Assembly: GCF_900090325.1 (NCBI RefSeq)
Contig: NZ_FMHW01000002.1
Coordinates: 3,845,001 to 3,909,000 of the forward strand
Reading direction: 5' to 3'
Source of the DNA: Micromonospora pallida
GTDB taxonomy: Bacteria > Actinomycetota > Actinomycetes > Mycobacteriales > Micromonosporaceae
DNA length: 64,000 nt
Part shown: positions 62,649 through 64,000 of the stretch, piece after piece
How positions within the stretch are numbered: position 1 is the first letter of the stretch
Layout: the number at the start of each line of letters is the position of its first letter
Translations under genes and position numbers: made by a program
Notes under the pieces: generated by a model
Databases searched by the model: none
What the model was told of the DNA's origin: nothing
What the model saw: the letters and a program-made list of their open reading frames with translations, nothing else

Positions 62649-63221
62649 ATGTCGCTGCCCACCCCCACGCTGCACACCACTCGCCTCAGACTGCGTCCCT
62701 TCGACGACGCGGATGCAGACGACCTTTTCGCGCTGCACAGCAACGCCTACGTGCTGCGCTACTGGGACGCGCCACCGTGGAGCGAACGCGCACGCTCTGA
62801 GCGGTTCATCACGGCTTGCCGGCAGATGGCAGAGGCGGGCACCGGAGCACGGCTGGCCGTGGATCGGGTCTCCGACGGCACGTTCATCGGCTGGTGCAGC
62901 CTGAACCGGTGGAATCCGGACTACCGCAGCGCATCGCTGGGCTACTGCTTCGGCGATGCAGCGTGGGGCCACGGCTACGCGACGGAGGCCGCGCACGCCT
63001 TGCTGCGGTGGGCATTCGACACGCTGGACCTGAATCGTGTCCAGGCTGAGACCGATACCCGCAACGTGGCATCTGCCCGAGTGCTGGAGAAGCTCGGGTT
63101 CGTGCGTGAGGGAACGTTGCGGGAGGACTGCGTCGTGAACGGCGAGGTCTCCGACTCGTACGTGTACGGGCTGATCAGGCGAGAGTGGCGGCCGTCGTTC
63201 GAGCCGGTTCCCGCCCGCTGA
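62649..63221 (+). CDS. GNAT N-acetyltransferase, RimJ/RimL-like
   Basis: 190 residues from the ATG at 62649. The sequence starts PTLHTTRLRLRPFDDADADD and has the acetyl-CoA loop in YCFGDAAWGHGYATEAAHAL, followed by NRVQAETDTRNVASARVLEK and LGFVREGTLREDCVVNGEVS, the usual form of RimJ-type enzymes acting on protein N-termini or small amines. GGAGGGG at about 62631 is the ribosome-binding site, rather far from the start. Confidence 0.9.
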   Translation: MSLPTPTLHTTRLRLRPFDDADADDLFALHSNAYVLRYWDAPPWSERARSERFITACRQMAEAGTGARLAVDRVSDGTFIGWCSLNRWNPDYRSASLGYCFGDAAWGHGYATEAAHALLRWAFDTLDLNRVQAETDTRNVASARVLEKLGFVREGTLREDCVVNGEVSDSYVYGLIRREWRPSFEPVPAR

Positions 63222-63245
63222 GTCTGAGGAACACCTTAGGGGCGA

Positions 63246-63752
63246 TCAGCGACCCTCCTTCTTCTGCGCGACCTCGGCGACGTAGGCCGCCAGGTTGCTC
63301 AGCGTCTGCTCGCCGCCCTCGATCGCGTGGTACTTCTCCACGGCCTGGTCGCGCAGTTGTCTGGTGGGGAAGACCGTGCGCATCACGATCCGGGTCGCGG
63401 TGCCGTGCGGCGCGAAGGCCAGGGTCGACTCGAAGGCGTTCGGGTCGTCGCGGGACTCACCGTGCAGCAGCGCAATCCGCTCCGGTGGGACGATCTCGGT
63501 CCAGGTGATCCACTCGGAGTAGCCGGTCCCGTCCGGTCCGTGCATCACGAAGTCCCAGACTCCGCCCTCACGGAACTCGAAGGACCGCGTGGTGGTGGTG
63601 AACCCCTCCGGACCCCACCACCGCGACAGGTGCCGGACTTCGGTAAACGCCTCGAACACCAGCTCCTGCGGGGCGTCGATGATCCGGGAGATCACGATCT
63701 CCCGGTCTGCCGTCGCCGACTCTGCCCGCGTTTCTTGCCTTGCCCCTGCCAT
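63246..63752 (-). CDS. SRPBCC/AHSA1-family protein
   Basis: 168 residues. The ATG at 63752 lies seven bases after AGGAGGA, while the ATG at 63758 directly abuts it and is therefore less likely. The AHSA1-type START fold is shown by VISRIIDAPQELVFEAFTEV, RHLSRWWGPEGFTTTTRSFE, VWDFVMHGPDGTGYSEW and ERIALLHGESRDDPNAFEST. Such proteins bind hydrophobic ligands and are commonly co-transcribed with an ArsR regulator, as here: the regulator's stop overlaps this gene's start region. Confidence 0.9.
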   Translation of the reverse strand: MAGARQETRAESATADREIVISRIIDAPQELVFEAFTEVRHLSRWWGPEGFTTTTRSFEFREGGVWDFVMHGPDGTGYSEWITWTEIVPPERIALLHGESRDDPNAFESTLAFAPHGTATRIVMRTVFPTRQLRDQAVEKYHAIEGGEQTLSNLAAYVAEVAQKKEGR

Positions 63753-63754
63753 CG

Positions 63755-64000
63755 TCATTCCTCCTGCTGTGTCTGTTTGAGGTCCTGCACGTAGGTGTCC
63801 AGCCGGTCGAAACTCTCGTTCCAGAACCGCTCGAATCCGCCGACCCACTCGTGGATTGGCCGCAGCCCGCGGGCATCCAAGCCGTAGAGGCGCTGCTTGC
63901 CCGCCCCACGGACCCGCACCAACCCCACCTCCCGAAGCACCCGCAGGTGCTTGGACGCCTGCGGCTGGCTCATCCCCAGTTCCTGGGCCAGGTCAGTCAC
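63755..64000 (-). CDS. ArsR-family transcriptional regulator (C-terminal part, runs off the window)
   Basis: 81 residues to the window edge. The winged helix is visible (LAQELGMSQPQASKHLRVLR, then EVGLVRVRGAGKQRLYGLDA), followed by the family's C-terminal helix (WVGGFERFWNESFDRLDTYV). The N-terminus lies beyond base 64000; the first codon here is internal. It lacks visible metal-binding cysteines in this part. It is the upstream partner of the AHSA1 gene and probably represses it together with itself. Confidence 0.88.
   Translation of the reverse strand: MTDLAQELGMSQPQASKHLRVLREVGLVRVRGAGKQRLYGLDARGLRPIHEWVGGFERFWNESFDRLDTYVQDLKQTQQEE

Overview
The window is high-G+C actinobacterial chromosome. 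Gene order and protein style suggest the Micromonosporaceae (Micromonospora-like), an inference from G+C-biased codons, overlapping GTGA/ATGA start-stop junctions, a divergent glgC-glgM pair, a type B-like sdhCAB cluster, XRE/GntR divergent regulators and intergenic long palindromes. No rRNA or tRNA gene was recognised.

Layout. 0-4 kb: a truncated LysR regulator divergent from succinate dehydrogenase sdhC-sdhA-sdhB. 4-14 kb: a secreted propeller-like protein, a MacB-like ABC exporter operon (lipoprotein, peptidoglycan-binding adaptor, ATPase, permease) divergent from an OmpR-type two-component system, then a Tat-exported serine hydrolase and a metallo-beta-lactamase-fold enzyme. 14-18.4 kb: a copper-handling island (HupE/UreJ-like remnant, CsoR-type operator, CPH-motif copper ATPase, His-rich membrane protein, DUF305 lipoprotein). 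18.6-24.4 kb: dGTPase-like HD hydrolase, Tex with a Gly/Arg-rich tail, DUF389 membrane protein. 24.4-41.1 kb: a surface-polysaccharide locus with PglC-type phosphoglycosyl transferase, DegT aminotransferase, two GT4 transferases, flippase, O-antigen-ligase/polymerase and capE, capF, capG for UDP-N-acetyl-L-fucosamine, interrupted by a beta-helix protein and a large secreted M14 carboxypeptidase. 41.2-45.4 kb: pgm, glgC and glgM, turning glucose phosphate into ADP-glucose and alpha-glucan precursor.

From 45.4 kb the window becomes accessory. A membrane-anchored XRE regulator is divergent from a very small GntR protein. Next comes a small type I-E-like CRISPR array without cas genes, whose repeats flip orientation in register. 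A gene graveyard follows (50-55 kb) with a frameshifted STAS protein, a frameshifted membrane protein, a frameshifted uridine kinase, a phosphotransferase with an in-frame stop, and fragments of IS5- and IS630-type transposases. Two overlapping genes of visibly lower G+C (55.3-57.3 kb) sit between transposase fragments. An XRE regulator then controls, by inference, an MFS exporter and a zinc alcohol dehydrogenase. Two ~315-bp direct repeats (52.4 and 61.2 kb) carrying an identical 45-bp palindrome bound this 8.8-kb accessory block. The window closes with a sulfotransferase, a GNAT acetyltransferase, an AHSA1-type SRPBCC protein and a partial ArsR regulator.

The best candidates for something undescribed are the in-register CRISPR orientation switch, the repeat-bounded 8.8-kb block with its low-G+C gene pair, the membrane-anchored XRE/small GntR pair, and a family of three related long intergenic palindromes.
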